DNA of 63,274 nucleotides from Streptomyces sp. McG3 (GCF_018619185.1 NZ_JAAXYC010000010.1:1-63274); one strand, 5' to 3'. Positions 15,492-24,835 are shown, counted from the first letter of the stretch. Notes: generated from the sequence alone by a model not told the origin. Numbers and translations: made by a program.

Positions 15492-16384
15492 GGCTTGCTC
15501 CTGCTGCGCGAGAAACGGGTCACGAGGAAGGACAGCACCGCGGCGAACAGCGCGATGAGCAGCGAGGCGGCCGCTGCCAGACCGAAGTTGTTGTGGGTGA
15601 AGGCGGCGGTCTGGACGAACATGTTGGGCGTCCAGCTGCTGCCGATCGCACTGGAGGCGCTGTAGATGACCTTCGGCTCCGTGAAGAGCTGGACCGATCC
15701 GATGACGGTGAACAGCACGGCGAGGGCGATGGCCGGGCGGATCATCGGCACCTTGATCGACAGGGCGGTGCGGATGCCGCCGGCCCCGTCGATCCTCGCC
15801 GCGTCGAGGGTCTCGCCCGGCACCGCCTGGAGCGCGGCGTAGAAGATGACCATGTTGTAGCCGATCCACTCCCAGACGGCGATGTTCGCCGCGGAGAACA
15901 CCGCGTTGTCCGCCGACAGGAAGTCGATGTCGAGGCCGCCGGAGGCCAGGAAGTCGGTCACCGGGCTCAGGCCCGGCGTGTACAGGTAGACCCAGATGAG
16001 TGCCGCGATGAGACCGGGCACCGCGTGCGGGAGGAACAGGGCCAGCTGGAAGAAGGCCCGCGCCTTGGCCAGTGCCGTGTCCAGCAGCAGGGCGAGCACG
16101 AGTGCGCCGCCGATCATCACCGGGATGTAGACCACGACGTACGTGGCGATCGTGACGAATCCGTCGCGGAACGCCGGGTCGGACAAGGCCTGGACGTAGT
16201 TGTCCACTCCGGCGAATACCTCTTCCGCGCCGCCGAATCCGAGGCCGGAGGTGCGGGTGGTGAACAGGCTCATCCAGCCCGCGTAGACCAGCGGGGCGAT
16301 GGTGACGGCGGTGAAGAGAACGGAGAACGGTGCCAGAAGCAGCGCGGCGGTACGGCGCTGGGCGCGGGCTGACGGGGTTGTCAT
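15488..16384 (-). CDS. Carbohydrate ABC transporter permease, MalF family (CUT1)
   Basis: This 298-residue membrane protein begins with the helix AALLLAPFSVLFTAVTIAPLVYAGW and has the coupling loop ETLDAARIDGAGGIRTALSIKVPM near residues 195-218. It is the heterodimer partner of the next permease, whose start overlaps its stop. It lies 106 bp downstream of the binding lipoprotein. Confidence 0.92.
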   Translation of the reverse strand: MTTPSARAQRRTAALLLAPFSVLFTAVTIAPLVYAGWMSLFTTRTSGLGFGGAEEVFAGVDNYVQALSDPAFRDGFVTIATYVVVYIPVMIGGALVLALLLDTALAKARAFFQLALFLPHAVPGLIAALIWVYLYTPGLSPVTDFLASGGLDIDFLSADNAVFSAANIAVWEWIGYNMVIFYAALQAVPGETLDAARIDGAGGIRTALSIKVPMIRPAIALAVLFTVIGSVQLFTEPKVIYSASSAIGSSWTPNMFVQTAAFTHNNFGLAAAASLLIALFAAVLSFLVTRFSRSRSKP

Positions 16385-16490
16385 ACCGGGCCTTTCTCGA
16401 GGAGAGCGGGAAGGTGCGGGGAGTGGGCCGATGCCGGCCCCGTGCGGTGGGCGGGCATCGGCTCACCTGCGGTCGGCGTCCGGATCGCCC

Positions 16491-17795
16491 CTACGGGGCG
16501 ACCTTCATCCCGCGACGTTCCATGTCCTTGACGGTGGCTTTCTGGGCGTCGGCGAGGACGTCGATGAGCTTCGTCCCGCCGCCGGCGACCTTGGGAAGCC
16601 GGTCGACGACGGCGGTGTTGGTGGTTCCCATGACGGGACCCCACGTCCATCCCGGCACGATGGCCTTGTAGGACTCGCTGCCCACGGCGTAGATGTCCTG
16701 GCCGCCGAAGTAGTCGGTGGGGAACGCCGACCTGGTCACCGGCACGAGGCGGGGGTCGGCGGGGAACATGCTGCTGGTGCCGGTGGAGACCCACGCCTTC
16801 ATACCCTCGGGGTCGGTGGTGATCCACTTGATGAACTCGGCGGCGGCCGCGCTGTTCTTGGCGCCCTTCGGGATGACGAAGGAGGAGCCGCCGTACATGG
16901 CCGACGCCGGCTTGCCGTCCCAGGTGGGGACCGGGGCGACGGACCACTTGCCCTTCTGGTCGGCGACGGTGGCCTGTTGGGCTCCGGCGCACCAGCTCGC
17001 GCAGACGTAGGCGACGGTCCGGTTCTGCTGGACGCTCGTCCAGAACGGGTCGAGCGAGCTGAGCGAGTGGACGAGGTCCTGGCCGGCGAGGTCACCCCAG
17101 TAGTCGGCGACCTTCCGGGAGGGCGCGTCGGTCAGCGACACCTTCCAGGCGTCCTTCTCCGTGTCGAACCACTGCGATCCGGCCTGCTGGGCGAGGGCGG
17201 TCAGCAGGCCGGGGTTGTCGGTGTACAGGACGCCGCCGCGGGCCTTCGGATCCGCCTTCCTCACCTGCCCGGTCATGGTCCGGTACTCGGCCCAGGTGGT
17301 GGGGACGTCGATCCCGTGGGATGTGAAGAAGTCGTTCCGGTAGAACATCATCAGCGGGGCGGCGTCACGGGGAACGCCCCAGGTCTCACCCCCCAGCTGG
17401 ACCAACTCCCGTGTCGGCTCCGGGAAATGATCCTCGACCAGCGGACCGAGCCGGTCGTTCAGGCCTTCCAGTTTTCCCTGGGTGGCGAATTCGGGCAGTT
17501 GGGCGAACTCGGCCACCGCGACATCGGGGACGGTGCCGGCCTTCACGGCGTTCGTCAGCTTGGAGTAGTACTCCTGGCCCGACGGCACCGCCTCGAAGGT
17601 CACCTCGATGTCCGGGTGGGACCGGTTGAAGGCCTCCGCCACCTTGTCGGAGCCCTTGACGAAGGACCAGAAGGTGACCTTTCCCGTGCCCTTCTCCGCC
17701 GCGGGTTTCCCGCTGTCCGAGTCGCCACATCCCGTGGCGAGCAGGCCGAGGGCCGCGGCGGAGCAGACCAGCGCTGTCAGCCGTCTACGAAACAT
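16491..17795 (-). CDS. Extracellular sugar-binding lipoprotein (SBP_bac_1, CUT1 system)
   Basis: This 434-residue protein starts MFRRRLTALV and has a lipobox LLATGC with Cys near residue 23. It continues as a typical family 1 sugar-binding protein (VTFWSFVKGSDKVAEAFNRSHPDIEVTFE, later AAAEFIKWITTDPEG). It captures oligosaccharide outside the cell for the two permeases downstream. I chose ATG 17795 because the longer frame adds a hydrophilic stretch before the signal peptide. The gene begins just downstream of the inverted-repeat array at 17832-17908, a probable operator for it. Confidence 0.9.
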   Translation of the reverse strand: MFRRRLTALVCSAAALGLLATGCGDSDSGKPAAEKGTGKVTFWSFVKGSDKVAEAFNRSHPDIEVTFEAVPSGQEYYSKLTNAVKAGTVPDVAVAEFAQLPEFATQGKLEGLNDRLGPLVEDHFPEPTRELVQLGGETWGVPRDAAPLMMFYRNDFFTSHGIDVPTTWAEYRTMTGQVRKADPKARGGVLYTDNPGLLTALAQQAGSQWFDTEKDAWKVSLTDAPSRKVADYWGDLAGQDLVHSLSSLDPFWTSVQQNRTVAYVCASWCAGAQQATVADQKGKWSVAPVPTWDGKPASAMYGGSSFVIPKGAKNSAAAAEFIKWITTDPEGMKAWVSTGTSSMFPADPRLVPVTRSAFPTDYFGGQDIYAVGSESYKAIVPGWTWGPVMGTTNTAVVDRLPKVAGGGTKLIDVLADAQKATVKDMERRGMKVAP

Positions 17796-17831
17796 GATGT
17801 GCCACCGATCGTTTGCTTGGGTGTCACAGCA

Positions 17832-17908
17832 ATCATTCGTTACGTACGACATCGAGTCAATGCATTCGCTTTCGTTTTTTTGGAAACGAAAGCGAATGCA
17901 TCATTTGC
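17832..17908. promoter_or_regulatory. Operator array: 42-bp AT-rich perfect inverted repeat plus extra CATTCG/CGAATG half-sites
   Basis: Eighteen-base arms starting ATGCATTCGCTTTCGTTT (17860-17877) and their perfect complement (17884-17901) flank TTTTGG. A further half-site ATCATTCG is at 17832-17839, and GCGAATG-CAT-CATTTGC at 17892-17908 overlaps the right arm. The array fills the gap between the regulator's stop codon and the binding-protein start. In such a GC-rich genome the AT-rich symmetry is striking. It most likely binds the adjacent regulator; a terminator role is less likely as no T-run follows on the minus strand. Confidence 0.8.
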
Positions 17909-18997
17909 TCAGGCGTTCACCCCGCGCCGGGCGCCGCAGGACGCCCGTACCCGCAGCTCGGGGCGGAGCAGGATCTCCGCCTGGGGCGTGGCGGGGTGGG
18001 ACAGCCGGCGTACCGCCAGGTCGAGGGCCCACGCGCCCACGGCCTGCTTGGGGGGAGCCACCGCGGTGAGGGGTGTCTCGCTCAGCTCGGCGACCTCGTC
18101 GTCGTAGGTGACCAGGGCAAGGTCCTCCGGCACCCGCAGCCCCCGCGCGCGGAGGATGCCGACGAGCGCGATGGCGTCGATGTCGTTGTGCACCAGCGCC
18201 GCCCGGATCTCGCCGGCCTCCACGGCCCGGATCACCTCGTCGAACCGCCCGTCGGCCGCGGCCGCGTCACCGCTGGTGACAATGCGGTACTCCGGCCCCG
18301 GCCGCAGTCCCATGGACTCCACGGCTTCCGCGTAACCAGCGCTGAGATGAGCTGTGTTGGGGCTCTCGACCCGGGCGACCAGGGCCACCCGGTCGTGCCC
18401 GAGCCCGGCGAGGTGACGTACCGCCAGCGCCGCACCGTAGGCATGGTCCGACGCGACCTGCTCCAGCCGGCCCGCCTTGATCCCCGCCCTGCGTTCCACC
18501 AGGACGGCCGGCACCTCCAGGCCGCTCAGCCACCGCTCGGCCTCGTCCACCGGACGCAGTCCCGGGTGCAGCATCAGCAGCAGGCCGTCGATGCCTCCGG
18601 CCACGAGCTGGCGGACCTGTTCCTGGTTCTCCGAAAGGGACTCCCCGGAGACGGCCAGCACGACCCGGACGCCGAGCGAGCGGGCCGCGTCCTGAACTCC
18701 GCGGATGACCTCCGCGTAGTAATAGCCGCCCGGGGGCACCACCAGCCCGACGGCATACCGCTCCGTCGCGGACGGCGCGGCGACGACGGGCGTCTCGGCC
18801 GGGGCGGGGCCCGCCGGTGCCAGGGCCCTGGCACCGCCGTGCACCCGGGTCAGCAACCCCCGGCCGGCCAACTCCCGTACGTCCTGGCGCAGGGTGACGG
18901 CGGAAACGCCCATCTCCTCGGCCAGTACCTTCACGGTGATCGACCCCTGGCGCTCCACAGCGCGCAGAATCGCTTCCCGCCGCTCGTCAGCCAACAC
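17909..18997 (-). CDS. Hybrid transcriptional regulator: DeoR-type HTH with LacI-type sugar-binding domain
   Basis: The N-terminus is DeoR-like (RREAILRAVERQGSITVKVLAEEMGVSAVTLRQDVRELAGRGLLTRVHGGA, residues about 5-55). After a Pro/Ala linker comes a LacI/GalR effector domain (about 80-360; SDHAYGAALAVRHLAGLGHDRVALV, IDAIALVGILRARGLRVPEDLALV). I chose GTG 18997 (362 residues) because GAGGGG lies just upstream; an ATG at 19060 is in frame but lacks a clear site. It sits inside the polysaccharide operon and likely represses it until a sugar ligand binds. Confidence 0.88.
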   Translation of the reverse strand: MLADERREAILRAVERQGSITVKVLAEEMGVSAVTLRQDVRELAGRGLLTRVHGGARALAPAGPAPAETPVVAAPSATERYAVGLVVPPGGYYYAEVIRGVQDAARSLGVRVVLAVSGESLSENQEQVRQLVAGGIDGLLLMLHPGLRPVDEAERWLSGLEVPAVLVERRAGIKAGRLEQVASDHAYGAALAVRHLAGLGHDRVALVARVESPNTAHLSAGYAEAVESMGLRPGPEYRIVTSGDAAAADGRFDEVIRAVEAGEIRAALVHNDIDAIALVGILRARGLRVPEDLALVTYDDEVAELSETPLTAVAPPKQAVGAWALDLAVRRLSHPATPQAEILLRPELRVRASCGARRGVNA

Positions 18998-19017
18998 CTT
19001 CAGTCCCCTCTCGGTAG

Positions 19018-19042
19018 CGAGTGAGTCACAGCCCTTCACTCG
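19018..19042. promoter_or_regulatory. Inverted repeat upstream of the hybrid regulator
   Basis: CGAGTGA and TCACTCG arms, 11-base spacer, 21 bp upstream of the GTG start. Possible autoregulatory site; it does not resemble the CATTCG motif of the other sites in this operon. Confidence 0.4.
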
Positions 19043-19110
19043 ATAACCGAAAGATATCAATCAAAGGTCAACATCGGCCGGGAACGCCGGATCACCTGAA
19101 CGGCGGCGGT

Positions 19111-21132
19111 TCAGTGCGAGCGCCTGTCGTCGACCGCGACGAGGTTGTGCCCGCGGAGCGTGTAGAGCCGACCGCCGTACACGTTGACGTGCGGGCCGCT
19201 GTACCAGGCGCCGTCGATCCCGGCGACGACCGTGCTGACGGCGAACGTCTTCGGGTGGAAGCGGAAGAGCGTGGTGTCCGAGACGCCGTAGACCGCGCCG
19301 CGGTGGGCGACCATGGCGGCGAACCCCTTGCTGACAGCGCTGACGTCAGCGGTGTGCACCACCTTCCTGGTCCGCACGTCGACGACGAACAGGGCGCCCT
19401 TCGTCGTGAGCCCGTAGAGGTTCCGGCCCTGTACCGCCAGGGCCGCCACACCTGCCGTCTGCCGGGTGTCCAGGCGCCACCGCTCCTTGCCCGTGACCGG
19501 GTCGAGGGCGACGACGGTGGCACGCGGGCCCTCCTTGGCGGTGTTGTCACCGCCCAGGAAGGCGAGGCCGTCCCGGTTGGCCACGGCCCGGACGAGCTGG
19601 ACGTCGTCGATCGGATTGACGTAGGAGGCCTTCCTGCCCGTCCTCGGGCAGTACGTCCAGAGGGCGCCTCCCCCCTCGGTGTCGGACTGGACCCCGACGA
19701 GGAGCAGCTTGTTCTCCGGGTCCCACGAGGTGTCCAGCGGACGGTTCTGCTCGCTGGGGAAGCTGGCGGCCTGCTGCGGATCGTGTCGCCGGGCGGGGTC
19801 GTAGCGCCAGATGCCCTGCGCGTTGTACTGGCCGGTGTACAGGACGCCGTCGATCACCTCGGCGTCCTTCGCCTCACCGGGCGCCGGCAGGTTGACGACC
19901 TCGCCGGTCCTCAGATCGCGCCGGGAGATGGCGCCGTTGCCGCCGAGGTAGACGTATCCCCGGCCGGCGGCTATGCCCATGCCCGCCTGCGGACCGGCCT
20001 CCGCGCCCGCTTCGTGCAGATCGGTGACGACCGACGTACGTGCCGCCACGTCGATCTCGGCGACGAATCCGTAACCCGAGACGACCACCAGCTTCCCGTC
20101 GACGTGGTCCACGCCCCAGATCTCGCCCAGATCCGGCCCGTCGAACTCCACGGGGGAAAGCGTCCGGTCCGCCTTCGCGTAGGCGTGGAGGCCCGATTCG
20201 GAGGCGAAGTAGATACGGTCCGCGTCGGCGGCGAGCGTCTTGACGACCGTGCCCCCGGTGGACACGACGGTGTACGAGGACAGGTCGTCCAGGTCCATCA
20301 CGGCGAGCTTCGCGGGGTCGACCCCGCCCGAGGTGCCGACAACCAGATGGCCGTCCACGACGGCGAGTTCCCGCAGGCTGGGGTCCTTCTCCATCTCCTG
20401 GGGAACGATCGGGGTGAAGGTGTGCGTCGTCCGGTCGAAGGCGTACAGGGAGGCCTTGCTCGCGCCGCCGCCGCCGGCGAGGACGCTGCCCGCTCCGAAG
20501 AAGACGGTGGTGTCCGAGGCCGCGACCGCCCTGGCCAGGGTTGCCCTCGGGTCCGGTACACCCCGGTCGGTGACCGTGCCGGTGGCCGGGTCGTACTCCC
20601 ACAGGGAGGGCGGCTTCCCCGGGACGCCGCCCACGGCGTAGACGGTGCCGTCGGGGGCCACCGCGAGGTCGCGGATGTCGCGGTCCTCGGTCCTGCCGAT
20701 GGCCAGGGCGGGGGTCCCGGGGTTCTTCAGGTCCCACCGGTAGAGGTTCGGCCCGCCCTGGTCGGCCTTGACCAGGACGCCGATGTAGAGGTAACGGCCG
20801 GTGGGGTCCGCCGCGAGCGCCTGGACGGACGGCTCGGGCCCCGCGTCGAGGTCGGTGCGGGACACCACCTCGCGGCTCGGCAGATGGAACCCGATCACGC
20901 CGGCGGGCCGCGTGTTGCGCGACCCGATGTACACGGTGTCACCGACCAGCAGACCGCTCATCAGCGAGAACTGGACCAGTCCGGGTCCCAGATCGGTCAC
21001 CGTCGCCGTGGCCGGTGCGGCCCCGGCCGCGCCGGCCCGGGGGGCGAGGAGGGATCCGGCGGCTGTCGCCAGCCCGAACGCGCCACCTGCCTGGAGCAGT
21101 CGGCGCCTGCTCGGGGAAGAGAAACGGGTCAT
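19111..21132 (-). CDS. Tat-exported multi-bladed beta-propeller protein of unknown activity
   Basis: This 673-residue protein has a clear Tat signal (SRRRLLQAGGAFGLATAAGSLL, residues about 8-30, cleavage after an Ala-rich stretch). The rest is a long series of propeller-like repeats (for example AADPTGRYLYIGVL, AVAPDGTVYAVGG, VVDGHLVVGTSGG, GRGYVYLGGNGAI, NRDGLAFLGGD). No catalytic motif is evident; C-terminal repeats resemble PQQ/Kelch blades. Placed between the lyase and the regulator, it may bind or cleave the same polysaccharide. Export by Tat suggests it folds, perhaps with a cofactor, before secretion. Function unknown. Confidence 0.82.
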   Translation of the reverse strand: MTRFSSPSRRRLLQAGGAFGLATAAGSLLAPRAGAAGAAPATATVTDLGPGLVQFSLMSGLLVGDTVYIGSRNTRPAGVIGFHLPSREVVSRTDLDAGPEPSVQALAADPTGRYLYIGVLVKADQGGPNLYRWDLKNPGTPALAIGRTEDRDIRDLAVAPDGTVYAVGGVPGKPPSLWEYDPATGTVTDRGVPDPRATLARAVAASDTTVFFGAGSVLAGGGGASKASLYAFDRTTHTFTPIVPQEMEKDPSLRELAVVDGHLVVGTSGGVDPAKLAVMDLDDLSSYTVVSTGGTVVKTLAADADRIYFASESGLHAYAKADRTLSPVEFDGPDLGEIWGVDHVDGKLVVVSGYGFVAEIDVAARTSVVTDLHEAGAEAGPQAGMGIAAGRGYVYLGGNGAISRRDLRTGEVVNLPAPGEAKDAEVIDGVLYTGQYNAQGIWRYDPARRHDPQQAASFPSEQNRPLDTSWDPENKLLLVGVQSDTEGGGALWTYCPRTGRKASYVNPIDDVQLVRAVANRDGLAFLGGDNTAKEGPRATVVALDPVTGKERWRLDTRQTAGVAALAVQGRNLYGLTTKGALFVVDVRTRKVVHTADVSAVSKGFAAMVAHRGAVYGVSDTTLFRFHPKTFAVSTVVAGIDGAWYSGPHVNVYGGRLYTLRGHNLVAVDDRRSH

Positions 21133-21190
21133 CTGAACTCCATGGGGGGTGTGGGGACGGGTGTGTCGGGTGCGCGGGTCCGGGCCCGGG

Positions 21191-22033
21191 TCAGGACAGG
21201 CCGGTGACGCGGAGGTCGTCGTGCTGGACGATCCTGGTGGGCACGTCACCGTTCCCGATCGACTGCGAAGGGCGGTAGAGGCCCCACTTGAGGTAGCCGT
21301 GGTCGGCCGGATTCTCCGGCTGATAGGTGCGCACGTTCTCGTACGCGACGACCGGCCGGTAGCCGTCCTCGCCGGAGAGCCGCACAGCGACCCGGAAGTA
21401 GCCGGTCCCGTCGGTGGTCCAGCGCGCGTCCACACGAAAGCGCATCCACCGGTTGACCTGCGGGCCGAGGCCCTCCACGACCGTCGACTGCCGGTTCAGG
21501 TGCGGCGACCGGAAAGCGATCTCGTCGCGCTTCGCCATGAGGTAGAACGCCGGGACGTTGTCCCCCGCGTACTTTCCCTGGAAGACGATGTCGCCCGACT
21601 CGCTCTCCCCCGGCGTGTGGGTCTTCCAGTCCTTGAGCTGCACGCTGAACTCGTAGCGCTGCTCGTCCCCCACGACGAAGCGTCCGGACGGGAGGAGGTC
21701 CGTCGCGCTCTCGCTGCGCGGTGCGCCGTTGGACTCGTATGCCGGATCGCCGAGCGTCACCTTGTGCTGAACCGCGTAGGTGCCCTCGTGCGCGGGCCGC
21801 ACGACGCCGGAGGCATCCGGCGCGGTCGCCTTCGTGGTGGTCAGGCCCTCCACTCCGGAGTCCAGTGTTCCGCTCTCGTAGTCCACCCGCAGGCGGTCCG
21901 CGGCGGACGGCGAGGGAGGCGGGGCGGCGTCCTCGGTCCTCTCCGGCCCGGCTCCCGCCGGATCGGAGAGCAGGACGGGAACGAGCAGCGCCCCCGCGCA
22001 GAAGGCGATCGACACCTTGTGAAGCCTGGTCAT
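21191..22033 (-). CDS. Secreted polysaccharide lyase-like protein (heparin lyase I/PF14099 type)
   Basis: This 280-residue protein has a Sec signal (MTRLHKVSIAFCAGALLVPVLL, then AGA) and a beta-jelly-roll body. Visible features are RLRVDYESGTLDSGVEG, APRSESATDLLPSG, QRYEFSVQLKDWKTHTPG, VFQGKYAGDNVPAFYL and LKWGLYRP. These match my memory of the family that includes heparin lyase and related glucuronan lyase folds. Such enzymes cut uronic-acid polysaccharides by beta-elimination outside the cell. It is the first gene of the minus-strand operon with the importer. The ATG is set by GGAGGAGC just upstream. Substrate is not determined by sequence. Confidence 0.75.
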   Translation of the reverse strand: MTRLHKVSIAFCAGALLVPVLLSDPAGAGPERTEDAAPPPSPSAADRLRVDYESGTLDSGVEGLTTTKATAPDASGVVRPAHEGTYAVQHKVTLGDPAYESNGAPRSESATDLLPSGRFVVGDEQRYEFSVQLKDWKTHTPGESESGDIVFQGKYAGDNVPAFYLMAKRDEIAFRSPHLNRQSTVVEGLGPQVNRWMRFRVDARWTTDGTGYFRVAVRLSGEDGYRPVVAYENVRTYQPENPADHGYLKWGLYRPSQSIGNGDVPTRIVQHDDLRVTGLS

Positions 22034-22188
22034 GGAGCTCCTCCATGTCTGGGGGACACCGGCCATCAGGGACATCACACGGAAGCGGCCGTGCGACATC
22101 GCCCGATGCGGCGCCCGCGGCGGTCGGGTGGCCTGCATGCTGACACGCCTCCGAACGAAATCGGAAGACCAGAGACGACACTTTTAAC

Positions 22189-22219
22189 CATCATTCGAAA
22201 GACTCGGTTGCGAATGATG
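22189..22219. promoter_or_regulatory. CATCATTCG/CGAATGATG inverted repeat between the lyase operon and glpF
   Basis: Nine-base arms (22189-22197 and 22211-22219) with a 13-base spacer lie 156 bp upstream of the lyase start (minus) and 134 bp upstream of glpF (plus). The half-site ATCATTCG recurs at 17832-17839 upstream of the binding-protein gene of the same operon. Probable operator for the hybrid regulator. The rest of the 22034-22352 gap shows no coding potential. Confidence 0.65.
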
Positions 22220-22352
22220 TGATCGAATACGCAGAGTCACCTCGCCTCGACGCCCTGAACATCCCGATATGCCTGATCTCGTAAATCGTCTTAGCCTGCT
22301 GACACTGCTCGGATAGTCGACAGCCGGCGCCGTCGGCGGAGGGCGAGCTCTC

Positions 22353-23198
22353 ATGGCTGAACTACGTAGGAAGTCCGGACTGCTCGGCGAGTTGTCCGCC
22401 GAGTTCGCGGGCACGATGATCCTCATCCTCTTCGGGTGCGGTGTGGTCGCCCAGGTGGCGGCGGGCGGAGCCCTCACGGATCCGGCCGGCGGGCTCGGGG
22501 ACCACGACAGCATCGCCTGGGCGTGGGGGCTGGGCGTCACGCTCGGCGTCTATGTGGCGGCGCGGCTGAGCGGGGCCCATCTCAATCCCGCGGTGACGCT
22601 CTCCCTGGCCGCGTTCAAGGGGTTCCCCTGGAGCAAGGTCGCTCCGTACGCGCTGGCGCAGACGGCCGGTGCGTTCGTGGCCGCGCTCCTCGTCCGGTGG
22701 AACTACAGCGAGGCGCTGGCGAAGGCCGACCCCGGGCACACCATCAAGACGCAGGGGGTGTTCTCCACCCTGCCGGCCAACGGCAACCCGGCTCTGCCGG
22801 TCCACGAGTGGGGCGCGTTCCGCGACCAGGTCATCGGCACCGCCATCCTGCTGCTCCTGATCATGGCGATCACGGACCTGCTGAACACCCCGCCCGGCTC
22901 CAACATGGGCCCGTTCATCATCGGCCTGGTCGTGGTCGCGATCGGTATGGCCTGGGGCACCAACGCGGGTTACGCGATCAACCCGGCCCGTGACTTCGGC
23001 CCCCGGCTGGCGAGCTTCCTCACCGGTTACGGCGGTGCGTGGCGGGACCAGTACGGGAATCTCTACTTCTGGGTGCCCATCATCGGCCCGCTGGTCGGCG
23101 GCCTGCTGGGCGCGGGTCTCTACAAGGCCCTCGTCGGACGCTTCCTGCCGTCCGCCGCACCCGAACCGCCGGGACGCGTCCCGGCCTCCAAGGACTGA
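22353..23198 (+). CDS. glpF: Glycerol facilitator (aquaglyceroporin, MIP family)
   Basis: This 281-residue protein has six helices with the two NPA half-helices: SGAHLNPAVTLSLAAF near residues 73-88 and GYAINPARDFGPRL near 206-219. The Asp after the second NPAR and the Gly/Tyr context indicate the glycerol-permeable class. It lets glycerol diffuse through the cytoplasmic membrane. The start ATG follows GGAGGGCGAG. It is 27 bp upstream of glpK and surely co-transcribed. No gylR-type regulator or glpD is in the window. Confidence 0.95.
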   Translation: MAELRRKSGLLGELSAEFAGTMILILFGCGVVAQVAAGGALTDPAGGLGDHDSIAWAWGLGVTLGVYVAARLSGAHLNPAVTLSLAAFKGFPWSKVAPYALAQTAGAFVAALLVRWNYSEALAKADPGHTIKTQGVFSTLPANGNPALPVHEWGAFRDQVIGTAILLLLIMAITDLLNTPPGSNMGPFIIGLVVVAIGMAWGTNAGYAINPARDFGPRLASFLTGYGGAWRDQYGNLYFWVPIIGPLVGGLLGAGLYKALVGRFLPSAAPEPPGRVPASKD

Positions 23199-23225
23199 CG
23201 ACACCGGCCGGAGAGGCGACACATC

Positions 23226-24743
23226 ATGGCGGACTTCATCGGCGCGGTGGACCAGGGGACCACCAGCACCCGGTTCATGATCTTCGATCACGGCGGCAAC
23301 GAGGTCGCCAAGCACCAGCTGGAGCACGAGCAGATCCTGCCCCGCTCGGGCTGGGTGGAGCACGATCCCGTGGAGATCTGGGAGCGCACCAACTCGGTGA
23401 TGCAGAACGCCCTGCGGCACGGCGGCCTGGCGCCGACCGACCTGATGGCCATCGGGATCACCAACCAGCGGGAGACCACGGTGGTCTGGGACCCGCGCAA
23501 CGGGCGGCCCTACTACAACGCCATCGTGTGGCAGGACACCCGTACCGACGCCATCGCGGCGAACCTCGAACGCTCGGGGCAGGGAGAGGTGATCCGCCGC
23601 AAGGCCGGGCTGCCGCCGGCGACGTACTTCTCCGGCGGCAAGATCCAGTGGATCCTGGAGAACGTCGACGGCGTACGGGAAGCGGCCGAGGCCGGCCACG
23701 CGATCTTCGGCAACACGGACGCCTGGGTCCTGTGGAACCTGACCGGTGGCCCGAACGGCGGTATCCACGCCACCGATGTGACCAACGCGAGCCGCACCAT
23801 GCTGATGAACCTGGAGACCCTCGACTGGGACGAGGAACTCCTGGGCTTCTTCGGCATCCCCCGGGCGATGCTCCCGAAGATCAATCCCTCGTCGCATCCG
23901 GAGGCCTACGGCTCCACCCGCACCTCCCGGCCGTTGAGCGCCGCCATTCCCATCGGGGGCGTCCTCGGCGATCAGCAGGCGGCCACCGTCGGCCAGGTCT
24001 GCTTCGCCCCCGGCGAGGCCAAGAACACCTACGGGACCGGCAACTTCCTGCTCCTCAACACCGGCACCGAGCTGGTCCGCTCGGAGCACGGCCTCCTCAC
24101 CACGGTGGCCTACCAGTTCGGCGACAGCCCGGCGGTCTACGCGCTGGAGGGCTCCATCGCCGTCACCGGATCCGCGGTGCAGTGGCTGCGCGACCAGCTG
24201 AAGATCATCAAATCGGCGCCCGAGAGCGAGGAACTGGCCCGGAGCGTCGAGGACAACGGCGGCATGTACTTCGTGCCCGCGTTCTCCGGCCTGTTCGCGC
24301 CGTACTGGCGGTCCGACGCCCGCGGCGCGATCGTCGGCCTGGCCAGGTACAACGACAACGCCCACCTGGCGCGGGCCACCCTGGAAGCGATCTGCTACCA
24401 GAGCCGTGATGTGGTCGAGGCCATGGAGCAGGACTCCGGGGTCCATCTCGACGTGCTCAAGGTCGACGGCGGGGTCACCGCCAACGACCTCTGCATGCAG
24501 ATCCAGTCCGATGTCCTCGGCGTCCAGGTCAGCCGTCCCGTCGTCGCCGAGACGACCGCTCTCGGCGCGGCCTACGCGGCGGGGCTCGCCACCGGCTTCT
24601 GGCAGAACACCGACGAACTGCGCACCCAGTGGCACGAGTCGAAGCGCTGGTCGCCCCAGTGGTCCGAGGAGCAGCGCGCGGAGGGCTACGCGGGCTGGAA
24701 GAGGGCGGTGGAGCGCACCCTCGACTGGGTGAAGGTCCCCTGA
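23226..24743 (+). CDS. glpK: Glycerol kinase
   Basis: This 505-residue FGGY-family enzyme phosphorylates glycerol to glycerol-3-phosphate. The N-terminal [13 protein letters not shown] (about 8-20), [12 protein letters not shown] (about 79-90), the substrate-binding [17 protein letters not shown], and [19 protein letters not shown] near residues 415-433 are all present. Length and motifs are complete. It traps glycerol entering through the upstream facilitator. A strong GC-rich terminator follows. Confidence 0.97.
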   Translation: MADFIGAVDQGTTSTRFMIFDHGGNEVAKHQLEHEQILPRSGWVEHDPVEIWERTNSVMQNALRHGGLAPTDLMAIGITNQRETTVVWDPRNGRPYYNAIVWQDTRTDAIAANLERSGQGEVIRRKAGLPPATYFSGGKIQWILENVDGVREAAEAGHAIFGNTDAWVLWNLTGGPNGGIHATDVTNASRTMLMNLETLDWDEELLGFFGIPRAMLPKINPSSHPEAYGSTRTSRPLSAAIPIGGVLGDQQAATVGQVCFAPGEAKNTYGTGNFLLLNTGTELVRSEHGLLTTVAYQFGDSPAVYALEGSIAVTGSAVQWLRDQLKIIKSAPESEELARSVEDNGGMYFVPAFSGLFAPYWRSDARGAIVGLARYNDNAHLARATLEAICYQSRDVVEAMEQDSGVHLDVLKVDGGVTANDLCMQIQSDVLGVQVSRPVVAETTALGAAYAAGLATGFWQNTDELRTQWHESKRWSPQWSEEQRAEGYAGWKRAVERTLDWVKVP

Positions 24744-24754
24744 CCACCGGCGGT

Positions 24755-24780
24755 CCCGGGCCGCCGGGTGGCGGCCCGGG
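24755..24780 (+). terminator. Terminator hairpin after glpK
   Basis: CCCGGGCCGCC, GGGT, GGCGGCCCGGG: 11-bp perfect GC arms with a 4-base loop, starting 11 bases after the glpK stop. No T-run follows, as is usual for Streptomyces terminators. Confidence 0.8.
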
Positions 24781-24835
24781 CGCCCTCGCATAGGTTGGCC
24801 GTCCCATCCGACGCACCGCGACGAGGACCGCCCCC

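Noticed and set aside
17860..17901. Rho-independent terminator for the hybrid regulator gene
   Set aside because: The stem is AT-rich and perfect, no T-run follows on the minus strand, and related half-sites recur upstream of the operon, so an operator is favoured.
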